64,000 nucleotides of DNA from Kitasatospora kifunensis (GCF_014203855.1 NZ_JACHJV010000003.1:434001-498000), one strand, 5' to 3'. Counted from the stretch's first letter, positions 26,106 to 35,453 are shown. A program made the numbers and translations. Notes: a model not told the origin generated them from the letters alone.

Positions 26106-27803
26106 ATGTCAGATCCGGTGACCGCCGCGACCACGGAGGCCGAACTCGCGCGCCACATCCAGGCCGGCGACGGTCCGAGCCACGCGGCCGCCCAGGAGAT
26201 CGCCCACCGTCACCGGGCCGCCGTACTGTCCTACGCACGGCTGTGCTGCGCGCAGGACGAGAGCGCGCAGGAGCTCGCCGACGAGGCCATCGCCCGGACC
26301 CTGGCGGCCGTGCGCGCCGGCACCGGGCCGAGCCGCGGCTGGCGCCCGTTCCTGCTCAGCGAGGCGCGGCGGACCGCCACCGGATGGGCCGACACCGCGC
26401 GACGCGCCGAGCTGACCGCCGACTTCGTCGCCTGGCTGAACGCCCTGCCCCGCACGGCCACGGTCCGCTCCGCAGCCCAGGCGGCGGCCGCCGCCGAGTC
26501 GGCGTCGACCCTGCTGCAGGCTTTCCTGAGCCTGCCCTCCTCACGCCAGGCCGACCTGTGGCACTACCTGGAGGAGCCACCGGCCGGCGGCGCACCGCCC
26601 CGGCGCCAGGCCGCGGCCGGCACTCCGGACACCCTGACCCGGCAGAGCCTGCACGACGCCTACCTGCAGGCCTACCTGCCGCGCGCCCCGCGCCGCTCCT
26701 GCCGCCACCTGCTGGGCGCACTCGGCAAGGCCGTCCGACGCGGCACCACCCAGGAGGCCCGGGAGCTCGACCGGCACCTCGCCCGCTGCGCCCGCTGCCG
26801 GCACGCCCACGCGGACCTCATCGCCATCCATACCTGGCAGCGGCCCGTCCTGCTGCGCGCCTTGCTGCTGTGGACCGGCGAGGTGGACGCGGTCCCGACC
26901 GTGCCGACGCCCTCCGCACTCTCCCGTGCCCGGGCCCGCCGGCCACGCGGCGGCGAGCGGCCGGTGGACGCGCGGCGGCTGCTGGCGTCCACCCTCGTGG
27001 TCGGCGCGGGGGCGCTGGTGACACTGGTGGCGGCAGGTGTGATCGTGGAGGCCGTGGACGCGGCCGGAACGCACGCGCCGCTGGCCGGCAGCATCCTGAT
27101 ACCGGCCCCGCTCACATCCTCTACGACGATCAGCGGCACGCCTGCGAGCCCGCTGCCGGACACCGCCACCCCGTCAGCCTCGGTCAGCCCCTCACCTTCC
27201 GCCTCCCCCGCCCCGTCGGCCTCCCCGTCGGCCTCCTCGGCGCCACCCGCTCCCTCCCCCAGCCCGTCGGCCACCAGTGCGCCGCCCTCCCCGAGCTCCT
27301 CACCCAGTTCCTCCCCCAGCCCCTCGCCCACCCCTTCGTCCTCCACCGGCACGGTCGGCTTCCGCCTGGTCAACAGCAGCTCCGGGCTCTGCGTCGGCAT
27401 CACCGACGACGCGGTGGTCACGGTGCAGCTCCAGCAGTGCACCGGCGACGGATCGCAGGGCTGGCAGCGGCTGGCGGTCGATCAGGACACCTTCCAGCTG
27501 CGCAACACCGGCACCGGCCAGTGCCTGGACGGCACCACGGACGGTGGGGACACCGTCACCGTCACGCTGCAGCCCTGCCGCTCCGACCCGGGCCGGACCG
27601 AACAGCTCTGGCGGTTCGCCTCGGACGCGACGCCCGGCTCGTTCCGCCTCTGGTTCCTGCCCTCGGTGCCGGCCAGCGCCTACTCCGCCCACGTGCTCGG
27701 CCCGCAGGACTGGACCCCGAGCGACCTGCCGAAGATCGGTTCCCCGATGATCCAGCTGCCCGACTACTACAACTCCGACAGTTTCGTCTTCACCACGGGC
27801 TGA
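26106..27803 (+). CDS. Sigma-like / zinc-finger / transmembrane / ricin-lectin fusion
   Basis: A 565-residue single-pass membrane protein. Residues about 18-155 resemble sigma-70 region 2 and the following linker (IAHRHRAAVLSYARLCCAQD, RPFLLSEARRTATGW) but no good region 4 is seen. HLARCARC (His224, Cys228, Cys231) is a ZAS-type zinc motif. One helix lies at about 293-316; a Pro/Ser-rich stalk (to about 420) leads to a ricin-B-type domain with FRLVNSSSGLCVGI and QLRNTGTGQCLDG. Extracellular sugar binding could be linked to intracellular sigma-like control. It follows the kinase gene by 36 bases behind GGAGGAG. Confidence 0.85.
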   Translation: MSDPVTAATTEAELARHIQAGDGPSHAAAQEIAHRHRAAVLSYARLCCAQDESAQELADEAIARTLAAVRAGTGPSRGWRPFLLSEARRTATGWADTARRAELTADFVAWLNALPRTATVRSAAQAAAAAESASTLLQAFLSLPSSRQADLWHYLEEPPAGGAPPRRQAAAGTPDTLTRQSLHDAYLQAYLPRAPRRSCRHLLGALGKAVRRGTTQEARELDRHLARCARCRHAHADLIAIHTWQRPVLLRALLLWTGEVDAVPTVPTPSALSRARARRPRGGERPVDARRLLASTLVVGAGALVTLVAAGVIVEAVDAAGTHAPLAGSILIPAPLTSSTTISGTPASPLPDTATPSASVSPSPSASPAPSASPSASSAPPAPSPSPSATSAPPSPSSSPSSSPSPSPTPSSSTGTVGFRLVNSSSGLCVGITDDAVVTVQLQQCTGDGSQGWQRLAVDQDTFQLRNTGTGQCLDGTTDGGDTVTVTLQPCRSDPGRTEQLWRFASDATPGSFRLWFLPSVPASAYSAHVLGPQDWTPSDLPKIGSPMIQLPDYYNSDSFVFTTG

Positions 27804-27846
27804 GCCGCGCGAACGGCCGCGGCGCCGGCCCGGAGGGCGACGAAGC

Positions 27847-27882
27847 GGCGTCCCCCGCGCTCACAGGGAGGCGGGGGACGCC
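27847..27882. terminator. Bidirectional terminator
   Basis: A perfect 12-bp stem (27847-27858 with 27871-27882) lies between the converging lectin-fusion and beta-propeller genes. Confidence 0.75.
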
Positions 27883-27904
27883 AGGTCCCGCGATGGTGCT
27901 CCGG

Positions 27905-29059
27905 TCAGTGCAGGACGTCCAGCTGGTTGGTCGCGTCGTCGACGAAGTACACCGCATCCTTGTCGAGGTCCACCGCGAGGCCGAACAGCGCACCGGCGCC
28001 GGGCGGCGTACCGCTGGAGTCGAGCTGACGGACAGTCACCTGGTCACCGCGCGTGGTGGTTTCCACGAGGTTGCCGTCCCCGGAGTTCACCGTGAGGATC
28101 GTGCCGTAGGGCGAGACGGCGAGCCCGAGCGGGCCGTTGAGGCTGCCGCCGGAACTGACGACCCGTCCGGTGCCGGCGTCGGTGTCACGCTTCACCGCAT
28201 CCGGGATCGCGGTGATCCGGTTGCCGAGGGTGTCGGCCACGAAGAGCGTGCCGTCCCGGCCGAGCCCGACACCCGTGGGACCGATGACCAGGGCGACCGG
28301 GTCCGTCCGCTGACCGAAGCCCGAGCCGATGACCTTGGTCGCCACCTGCCGCGGCGGCTCGTCACCGTGGCGGCGCAGCGTGATCCGCAGCACGGTGCCC
28401 CGGTCCACCTCCGCGCCACCGGCGGCGACCGTCCCGTTGAGCACGTTGGTCACGAACAGCTCGGTCCGGTCACCGGAGCTGATCGCGGTCATGTCCCACG
28501 GGCCGTTGATGCCGTCGCCGGCGATCGTCTCGCGCACGGTGCCGTGGCTGTCCAGCACCAGCAGGCAGCCGGCATTCGCGGTGGCCGGGCTGCCGTCCGC
28601 GGTGGGCAGGCTGCCGACCACGACCCAGCCGTCCGGCAGGATCGACAGTGCCGTCGTGAGCCCGATGCCGCCGGGGCACGGTCCGGGAAGGTGCGCCGGG
28701 TCGATCTGCGCGAACATGCTGGCTGAACCGCCCGGGCTCACCTGAACCAGGGTGGTGCCGGTGCCCTGCAGGTTCTGCCCGTTGTTGAAGTTGCTGATCA
28801 GCACGTTGCCCCGGTGCAGATCACCGACGCTGCGGCGGACCACGGCAGTGCCGTACGGGTTCTGGTCCCCGTTGCCGGGGATGGTGGAGGCCACGGTCGT
28901 GACCTTGTTCAACGGCCCGAGGAACGACCCGTCGGCGACCGCCCCGGCCGAGGCCGGGATACCGAGCAGCAGCACGGCCGCCGAGGTCAGGCCCCTCCGG
29001 AGCCAGGTTCTCGCACGACCCCCTACCACCCCACGAAATGACTCAGAGTTATATCTCAT
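27905..29059 (-). CDS. Secreted NHL-type beta-propeller protein
   Basis: A 384-residue exported protein. The signal segment TSAAVLLLGIPASAGAVA lies about residues 25-42 after a basic N-terminus. Repeated blades such as GTLFVADTLGNRITAIPDAV, LNGPLGLAVSPYGTILTVNS and LDKDAVYFVDD indicate a six-bladed NHL/SMP-30-like propeller. It has no catalytic signature. It converges on the lectin-fusion gene and closes the redox/sensing cluster; a functional link is only positional. Confidence 0.82.
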   Translation of the reverse strand: MRYNSESFRGVVGGRARTWLRRGLTSAAVLLLGIPASAGAVADGSFLGPLNKVTTVASTIPGNGDQNPYGTAVVRRSVGDLHRGNVLISNFNNGQNLQGTGTTLVQVSPGGSASMFAQIDPAHLPGPCPGGIGLTTALSILPDGWVVVGSLPTADGSPATANAGCLLVLDSHGTVRETIAGDGINGPWDMTAISSGDRTELFVTNVLNGTVAAGGAEVDRGTVLRITLRRHGDEPPRQVATKVIGSGFGQRTDPVALVIGPTGVGLGRDGTLFVADTLGNRITAIPDAVKRDTDAGTGRVVSSGGSLNGPLGLAVSPYGTILTVNSGDGNLVETTTRGDQVTVRQLDSSGTPPGAGALFGLAVDLDKDAVYFVDDATNQLDVLH

Positions 29060-29399
29060 AACGTCAAGTTAGGCCAGAGGTAGGCAGCCTAGCGCGACGA
29101 CACCCACGAAGAAGAGCGAGTCCTGCCTGCGCCCACGCCCGGGGCGGTGCTGCTCGGGCCCGTAAGGGCGGCGGAGCAGGCGGGTGCGAAACGGAACGGT
29201 TGCGCCGGTGCCGTGACGCTCGCCGCCCGGACGTCGTTTCAAGGGTGAGCGCCGTGCACTGCTGCGGCACAACGAGCCGGTGAGGACGGGGGGCTTTCAG
29301 GATGTCGGATCAGAGCGCGGCAGCTTCGACTGCTCCACAGGTCGCATCAGCCCCCTGTCGGCCTTCCGCGCTCAGCGCACCCCTCTTCGACCTTCTCGG
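29060..29399. other. Interval with a possible small ORF
   Basis: About 340 bases before the acyltransferase-like pseudogene. On the minus strand 29069-29272 encodes a 67-residue basic peptide ending in a hydrophobic SLFFVGVVALGCLPLA, with coding-like third positions. It has no recognisable domain or convincing ribosome site, so I do not call it a gene. The promoter of the beta-propeller gene must also lie here. Confidence 0.35.
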
Positions 29400-30489
29400 G
29401 TGACGGATGTGACCCGGTTTCCGGACCCCAGTCCCGCCGACCTCGTCATGCTCCAGGCCGACCTGCTCGCGCAGCACCCGGATGCCAACGCGACCGTCGG
29501 GGTCGTACTGCACCTGACCGGTACCGTGCCCGATCTGGCCGGCCTTCGAGCGCACGTCGCCGCGCACCTTTCCGCCCTCCCCTGCCTCACCCACCTGCTG
29601 GCCGTCGACGGACCGACGGCACAGTGGTCGCCTGCCACACCGGACATGAACCGGCACATTCGCGCTCAGCGCGTCGGTGACGAGCCCGCGGCCTTGGACA
29701 CCGCGGTACGCGCCCTCCTGCACGAACCCTGGCCGGCCACCGCTCCGGCCTGGCGCATGGTCCTGCTGCACGGTCACGTCCCCGACGGGTTCGCCCTGCT
29801 GTACCTCGCCCATACACGCGGTCCAGGACGGCGCCAACGGCATCACGGTTCTCGAAGTCCTGTTCGGGCCAGCGCTGTTACCGGGGCAGTCCTCAATGCT
29901 GGCGCGGGACCTCTCCCCCACCGCCAAGCCCCCGCTGCGCCAAGTCCTGCGGAGCACCGCGACGTTGCTACGCCGCATGCGTCGGCACCGCCTTTGGCGA
30001 TCTCCCGCCCATCCGCCGACCCACCGCCGCCACACGGTGTGGACCCAGGCCCCCACCGCCTGGCCGCGCGCGGCGGCCCGAGCCGGCGGCGCCAGCACCA
30101 ACGACGTCTTCCTCACCGCCCTGGCCGCCGCCATCGCCGAGTGGGCCGGCACCTCATGGCCCGGCGCCGCCGACGTGGCGATCCCCGTCATGGTCCCCGT
30201 CAGCCTGCGCACGCCCGAGGAGGTGGGAGTTCCGGGAAACCGGCTCTTCCTGACCCGGATCGACCTGCCCGGCGGCACCATGCCTGCGGGTGAACGGCTG
30301 GAGCGCACGCGGGTTGTCACCGCCGACCTGAAGTCCGCCGACCACAAGGCGGTGCTCCGCCTGGCCCTCACGGACGTGGAACCCGCACGCACCGAACCCA
30401 CCACGGCCTCGGACACCACCAGCCTGCTACGCGCACTGGTCACATCGCTCGTTCAACGCTCCACAACGGCAGCCGTTCGAAGAAAGTGA
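29400..30489 (+). pseudogene. WS/DGAT-like acyltransferase, frameshifted
   Basis: Two adjacent frames together encode a wax-ester synthase/diacylglycerol acyltransferase-like protein. Frame one ends LLYLAH before becoming nonsense; frame two resumes with AVQDGAN. Removing the extra A at 29814 restores HHAVQDG, matching the catalytic HHxxxDG motif. The C-terminal part has TNDVFLTALAAAIAEW and PVMVPVSLRTPEE, as in the family. Even when repaired it is about 362 residues against roughly 450 for the family, so it is also short at the C-terminus. It starts with GTG at 29400 and converges on the first polyprenyl synthase with 50 bases of overlap. Confidence 0.75.
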
Positions 30490-31531
30490 CCGCCTCCGCA
30501 CGCCATCGTGGCCGCCAGCCGGCGGCCACCAGGCAGGCCTGTTCCGCATGGCGCCGCATGTCCGCCCGCATCCGCTCCGCCACACCGCAGCGCTCCCCGA
30601 TCTCGCGCACGGCGGCGATGGTCTCCGATGTGCAGGCGGGGTCACCGAGCGCGGCTTCCACCACGGCACGCTCGGCGTCACCGACGGCGGACAGCAGGGC
30701 GCTGACGGTGTAACTGTGCTTCCCGTCGCGGATGTCGGTGCCGGTCGGCTTGCCCATGGTGGCCGCGTCCCCGAACAGGTCAAGGTAGTCATCGCGCATC
30801 TGTCCGCAGATCCCGACCAGCCGCGCGTATCGGCGCAGTTCCTGCTCGAAGGCTGCCGGCTGCTCACCTGCCGCCAGGAGACCCAGCTGCATGGGCGCCA
30901 GGAGCGAGTAGCGGGCGGACTTGTAGTCGGCCACGCAGTGCAGGACGTCCTCGTCCGGAGCGGTGGGGGCGAAGTCGCGTTCCAGGTCGATGATCTGGCC
31001 CACGAACGTGTCGGCCGCTGCCCGTGTCTGAATCTCGACCATGGCCTGACGCAGCTCGCCGGGAACCTTCGCGTCCAGGATCGCCTGCAGGGACAGGGCC
31101 AGGGCGAGATCACCGGCGAGCACGGTGAGGCCGATCGCCGCATGCGGATGCTGGGGGAACTGCTTGCGGTAGGCGTAGTAGGTGGAAGGGCCGCCCCGGC
31201 GGGTGGGGCTGTCGTCGATGAGGTCGTCGTGCACCAGGCCGTGCGTCTGCAGCAGCTCGATGCTCAGCGCCGCGGCGTCCAGCCCGTCGACCGGCTCGGC
31301 AGTCACCAGCCGAGCCGCCTCATGGAGCAGGGCGACCCGCATCCGCTTGCCGCCGCGCAAGGACAGCTCCCGCAGCAACTCCAGGCAGTCCGGGGTGAAA
31401 CGACTGAACGACGGCGCATCGAGCCTGGTGCTCAGAGTGTCGAAGTACTCCTCGAAGAGCGCGTTGAACCGGCGCTGGTGTCCGGCGGCACGGGCCAGCG
31501 CCTGCTCATCGAGGCCGACGGTATCGGTCAT
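30440..31531 (-). CDS. Polyprenyl (geranylgeranyl-type) diphosphate synthase
   Basis: A 363-residue trans-isoprenyl diphosphate synthase, condensing IPP with an allylic diphosphate. GGKRMR binds IPP; the first Asp-rich motif is LVHDDLIDDSPTRRG and the second GQMRDDYLDLFGD. Chain length cannot be set with confidence by eye. It starts at ATG 31529-31531 behind AGGAGG. A second synthase gene lies directly upstream on the same strand, and a broken acyltransferase-like gene overlaps its 3' end. Confidence 0.92.
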   Translation of the reverse strand: MTDTVGLDEQALARAAGHQRRFNALFEEYFDTLSTRLDAPSFSRFTPDCLELLRELSLRGGKRMRVALLHEAARLVTAEPVDGLDAAALSIELLQTHGLVHDDLIDDSPTRRGGPSTYYAYRKQFPQHPHAAIGLTVLAGDLALALSLQAILDAKVPGELRQAMVEIQTRAAADTFVGQIIDLERDFAPTAPDEDVLHCVADYKSARYSLLAPMQLGLLAAGEQPAAFEQELRRYARLVGICGQMRDDYLDLFGDAATMGKPTGTDIRDGKHSYTVSALLSAVGDAERAVVEAALGDPACTSETIAAVREIGERCGVAERMRADMRRHAEQACLVAAGWRPRWRAEAVTFFERLPLWSVERAM

Positions 31532-31631
31532 GACAAGGTCCTCCTGGTCGGAAATGTCAGATATGGATGACGCGCTCGTGGACGCGGAGCGCTGGTGGCT
31601 GGTGCCGTAGGGAAAGGCGGGCGCGGTGGCG

Positions 31632-32600
31632 TCAGGAGGTGTACCGGGTGGCGGTGATCGTAAGATCGCGCAGGGCAACGTCTGCGGCGTGGGGGAAGGC
31701 GGCAGCGTCCAGCACGCGCAACACCTGCTCGTAGCGGGAGGTGATCAGCCGCTCAGTGTACTCCCGGGCCCCGCTGGCCTCCAGGATGGCCCTCACCTCC
31801 GCCGCCTCGCGCTCCCGCAGATCAGCCCGGCCCACCAGGTGGCGAAGCCGTTCCCGCTGGGCTTGGTCGGCCCGCCGCAGACCCAGCGCCAGCAGAACGG
31901 TCCGCTTGCCTTCTCGTAGATCGCCCAGCCCCGGCCGACACGCGCCGTCCGGGCTGCCGAAAACGTCGAGGAGATCGTCCCTGATCTGGAACGCCTCCCC
32001 CAGTGGCAGGCCCAGCTGCGTGAAGACGTCCATGGTGGCCGCACCGGCCCCGGCGACGGCAGCTCCCAACTGTAGCGGCCGCTCAATGGTCGCAGCGGCG
32101 GTCTTGAAGCGGATGATCTGCAGTGCCGCCTCGAGGTCGTCAGGACCGCGGCCGGTGCCCATCACATCCAGGTACTGCCCGTACATCACCTCCTCCAGCA
32201 TCGCGTCATACAACCCGTGAACCACCGCACACCGCCCGCCATCCAGCCGGGCGGTGTGCAGCAGTTCCTGAGCCCAGGTCAGGGCGAGGTTCCCCACCAG
32301 CAGCGCGCCGCCCGCACCAAGACGTTCGGCCCGCTCGTCCCCACCGAGCCGGGCGCGCAATGCACGGTGGACGGCAGGGCGGCCACGGCGGCTGGCCGAA
32401 TCGTCCATGATGTCGTCGTGGATGAGGGCGAATGCGACGAACAACTCCAAAGACGCCGCCACTCGCAGAACCGACGTCCCGTCACCTTGTCCGCCTGCGG
32501 CATGCCAGCCCACCACGCACAGCACGCACCGACCGCTCCTGCTCAGCGACCCGCACGCGGCGGGATAGCCGTCTTCGCCTGGGAGCTCCTCCGCCGTCAA
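31632..32600 (-). CDS. Second polyprenyl synthase, N-terminally incomplete
   Basis: The reading frame gives 322 residues with both Asp-rich motifs intact (ALIHDDIMDDSASRRGRP and QIRDDLLDVFG). The N-terminal helices including the GKR IPP-binding motif are absent: the part before GWHAAGG does not resemble the family. The longest frame opens with TTG at 32600 without a ribosome site; a GTG at 32525 with AGGAG about ten bases upstream would give a still shorter protein. I see no missing N-terminus in other frames nearby. It is either a decayed gene or an unusual form; the first motif and the C-terminal half suggest recent function. Confidence 0.75.
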   Translation of the reverse strand: MTAEELPGEDGYPAACGSLSRSGRCVLCVVGWHAAGGQGDGTSVLRVAASLELFVAFALIHDDIMDDSASRRGRPAVHRALRARLGGDERAERLGAGGALLVGNLALTWAQELLHTARLDGGRCAVVHGLYDAMLEEVMYGQYLDVMGTGRGPDDLEAALQIIRFKTAAATIERPLQLGAAVAGAGAATMDVFTQLGLPLGEAFQIRDDLLDVFGSPDGACRPGLGDLREGKRTVLLALGLRRADQAQRERLRHLVGRADLREREAAEVRAILEASGAREYTERLITSRYEQVLRVLDAAAFPHAADVALRDLTITATRYTS

Positions 32601-32666
32601 TCCCGCGGAGCCTCTTGCAGGTTCACCTGAGCGTGGGTTCGAGTGGGATGGTTGAGTCGAGCCGAA

Positions 32667-33161
32667 CTACTCGGTCGTGGCATCGGGTTGGGCCGCGGCC
32701 CACGCGGCCCACAGCTCCGAGAGACGCGACCGAATCTCCGGGTCATCGGCGCTCGAAGCCACCAAGCCAGGCAGGACGACTGCCCGCCCCTTATGCAGGC
32801 GTACCTCGAGGAGACAGTGGTTGATACCGCGGTTGACCTCCGGTGAGAACCCGAACGACTGCACCTGCGGCCAGGTGACCACACGTGTCCTCAACAGGGT
32901 CCGCGTGGTGAGGCCCGCGGTATTCACCGTGGTGCTGCCGCAGAAGGGGCCCACGAAGGAGGCGGCGATGACGTAGGCGACGATCAGGGCGGCCGCGAAG
33001 AGTGCGATCATCGCGGGATTCCGGCCCTTGGCCCCTGCGGCGAGGATGAAGGCAAGGGCGCAGCCCAGAGCGGTTGGAAAGAGGACCAAGGTCCTGCGGC
33101 CCGTCCGCCGATACCGGAGCGGCGCCTTGAAGTAGTGCTGCCCGTCGCGCCGATCGCCCAT
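32667..33161 (-). CDS. PH-domain-like membrane protein
   Basis: A 164-residue protein with two helices (VLFPTALGCALAFILAAGA and MIALFAAALIVAYVIAASFV) followed by a small beta-rich domain: NTAGLTTRTLLRTRVVTWPQ then VQSFGFSP, typical of bacterial PH-like (bPH_6) proteins in actinobacteria. It starts at ATG 33161 behind GGGGAG. Function unknown. Confidence 0.82.
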   Translation of the reverse strand: MGDRRDGQHYFKAPLRYRRTGRRTLVLFPTALGCALAFILAAGAKGRNPAMIALFAAALIVAYVIAASFVGPFCGSTTVNTAGLTTRTLLRTRVVTWPQVQSFGFSPEVNRGINHCLLEVRLHKGRAVVLPGLVASSADDPEIRSRLSELWAAWAAAQPDATTE

Positions 33162-33492
33162 AACTCCCCACTCCCCCGCTCACTCTGCTGCCGACCGTCA
33201 TTGTCGTCGAGGTACTGAGCGGAAGCCAATCTTCCGCCCAGAGTCGCTCGGGCAGGTAGGTACGCACATGCGGCCAACCTCCGCACTGGCGTACGACGAT
33301 GCCGTGTTGTCGATGTTCGAGCTGGACTTCGTCGGGGTCACTGAGCGCCGCCGGCTGCCGCTGGGTCAGGCGACCAGCGGTCCAGCACCGGCCTTCAAGG
33401 CTCCTGGCGGCTACGGCTCGATGCGAAGCGCAGCGCACCGCTCGCAGCCGCCACGAGTACCGGGTGGCGGCCCTTTCCGCTGTTGGTCAGCG
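33162..33492. other. Gene-free interval
   Basis: About 330 bases between the PH-like gene and the end of the MFS gene. Open frames lack coding character. The promoter of the PH-like gene is expected near 33162-33230; nothing else is seen. Confidence 0.5.
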
Positions 33493-34731
33493 TCACAGGT
33501 CGCGTACGGCCACTGGCTCGGTCGACCTGCGCTCCTCCGGTGTGCGTCGTTGTGGTGAGCGGGCCGACTCCGGTGTCACACGAAGATGCAGTGCGGCGAG
33601 CAGTAGGCAGAACGCGGCCATTGCGGACCACAGCGCGGTCGTCCCCGCGTGGGCGAGCAGCTGGGTGCCGAGGACGGGTGCGAGCGTCGCGGCAATTCCC
33701 CAGCTGGTACCGAAGACGGCCAGGTAGCGGCCGCTTGCGCCGGGTGGCGCGAGGTCGGTGACGAGCGCGTAGACGCGGCCTATGACCAGCAGATCGCCGA
33801 GGCTCTCCACAGCGGCCGAGGCGAGCAGCGCCGGCAGGGTGCGGCTGAGGGCGTAGCCGGTCAGCCCTGCGGCCAGCAGGAGGTGGGCGAGGGCGAGCGC
33901 GACGGGCGTGCTGAGCCGGGTCACCCAGGGCAGGCGGATCAGTGGCTGGGCGAGCACGGTGGTGGCCGCGGCGGCGGTGAACAGCAGCCCGGCATCGGCG
34001 GCGGGCAGGTTCTGCCGCGTGAGTGCGAGCGGCAGGGTGATCACGGTCTGTTGGCTGATCAGGGCGTAGGCGGTTCCGGTGGCCAGGACGCTCAGCAGGG
34101 CTCGGTCGCGCAGCGGTCGTACGGTGCTGTCGTGCTGGTCCGCTCCGGGTGGTGCCGGGTGATCGCGGGGCAGGGCCAGCCGGATCACCAGTGCGCAGAC
34201 CAGGCAGGTGGCGGCGTCGGTGACGAAGAGCCAGCGCAGGTCCCAGCGGCCGAGCAGGGCGGCGAGCAGCCCGGCGCCCATGCCGCCCGCCGCGAGCGCG
34301 GCGCTGAACAGGCTGAACGCGCGCACCCGTTGCCGCTCCGGCACGGACTCTCCGATGATCGCCTGGCTCGGCGGCTCGTAGAGTTCGAAGGCCAGCCCGA
34401 GCAGCACCGCCCCGGCCACCGCCCAGGTGAGCGAGGCGGAGGCCGCGATCGCGAGCTGTGCGGCGGCGCATCCGCAGAGCCCGAGGATGATGGTCGTGCG
34501 CCGGCCGATTCGGTCGGCCAGGTGTCCCCCGGCCAGCCGCGAGGGGATCGTCGCGAGCCCGAAGGCGGCGCTGACCAGTCCGGCGGTGGTCAGGCTCGCG
34601 GCGTGGTCGGTGCTGATCAGCGCGGTGAGAAAGGGCAGCGAGAAGGCCCCGAGTCGGTTGACGACCCGGGCGAGTAGCAGCAGGCGGACGGTGCGGGGCA
34701 GCGGTTCGGAGCGCGGCACGGCGCCTCCCAT
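33493..34731 (-). CDS. MFS transporter
   Basis: A 412-residue major facilitator with twelve predicted helices. GGHLADRIGRRTTIILG is the signature loop between helices 2 and 3, and VPERQRVRAFSLFSAA belongs to the antiporter region. The spacing resembles drug-exporter subfamilies. It begins at ATG 34731, downstream of the TetR gene in the same direction, so the TetR protein is its likely regulator. Substrate unknown. Confidence 0.9.
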   Translation of the reverse strand: MGGAVPRSEPLPRTVRLLLLARVVNRLGAFSLPFLTALISTDHAASLTTAGLVSAAFGLATIPSRLAGGHLADRIGRRTTIILGLCGCAAAQLAIAASASLTWAVAGAVLLGLAFELYEPPSQAIIGESVPERQRVRAFSLFSAALAAGGMGAGLLAALLGRWDLRWLFVTDAATCLVCALVIRLALPRDHPAPPGADQHDSTVRPLRDRALLSVLATGTAYALISQQTVITLPLALTRQNLPAADAGLLFTAAAATTVLAQPLIRLPWVTRLSTPVALALAHLLLAAGLTGYALSRTLPALLASAAVESLGDLLVIGRVYALVTDLAPPGASGRYLAVFGTSWGIAATLAPVLGTQLLAHAGTTALWSAMAAFCLLLAALHLRVTPESARSPQRRTPEERRSTEPVAVRDL

Positions 34732-34869
34732 GGCTCGTGAATCGTCAATGTCAGTGATCAGCGGGCGGTACGCGAGCTGCTGTCTGTCTCGGCGTCAGCG
34801 TCAGCGACGGCGTCAGCGACGGCGGCAGCCGCAGCATCGGTCTGCGCCACCGGGGTCGGCGATCCACCG

Positions 34870-35451
34870 TCAGGTCGGACCGGCGCCGACGACGAAGTGC
34901 GACAGCACCATCGCGACCAGGGCGTCGACATCGGCATCGACCATCGGTTCGCCGGTCATGCCCATCCGGTGGAGCAGGGTGCCGACGACGACGTCGATGA
35001 AGAACAGGACCCTGTTCGGCGGCTCGTCGAGCGCCTCCCGCAGGGCGAGGAGATAGGGGTCCTGCAACCGTGTGGAGAGGATCTCCCGCAGGGCCGGGTC
35101 GCTGACGGCGTCGCTGAACACGCCCGCGAACGCGTCACCCACCCCGGGCTCGCCGATCGTCGCCGCGATCCAGCGGATGGTCGAGGACATGAGCTCGGCC
35201 CGGTCGGCGCCCTCCTGCAACGGCACCGGGCCGAACGCGTCGAGGAGGCAGTCCACGATCAGCGCGCCCTTCGACGGCCAGCGGCGGTAGATCGTCGTCT
35301 TCGCGATCCCGGCCGCGGCGGCGATGCGCTCGACCGTGGCGCGCGCGTAGCCGAGTTCGCGGACCGTGCTCAGCGTGGCGCTGAAGACCTCGGCGTCGAC
35401 GCCGGTGCGCGGGCGTCCGGGCGGTCGGGCAGAAGGAGGCGTTGGAGTCAT
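34870..35451 (-). CDS. TetR family transcriptional regulator
   Basis: A 193-residue repressor. The N-terminal helix-turn-helix is ATVERIAAAAGIAKTTIYRRW (about 40-60); the helical ligand domain follows with a TetR_C-type ending. Its start lies three bases from a 68-bp perfect palindrome that separates it from a divergent esterase gene, an operator position for autoregulation and control of both neighbours. The MFS gene lies downstream on the same strand. Confidence 0.92.
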   Translation of the reverse strand: MTPTPPSARPPGRPRTGVDAEVFSATLSTVRELGYARATVERIAAAAGIAKTTIYRRWPSKGALIVDCLLDAFGPVPLQEGADRAELMSSTIRWIAATIGEPGVGDAFAGVFSDAVSDPALREILSTRLQDPYLLALREALDEPPNRVLFFIDVVVGTLLHRMGMTGEPMVDADVDALVAMVLSHFVVGAGPT

Positions 35452-35453
35452 TC

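Noticed and set aside
29069..29272. Minus-strand 67-codon frame with a hydrophobic end
   Set aside because: Codon use is suggestive, but there is no ribosome site or homology that I can recognise; left as a note in the interval entry.
33268..33558. Plus-strand frame between the PH-like and MFS genes
   Set aside because: No domain or start signal, and it overlaps the MFS gene end.
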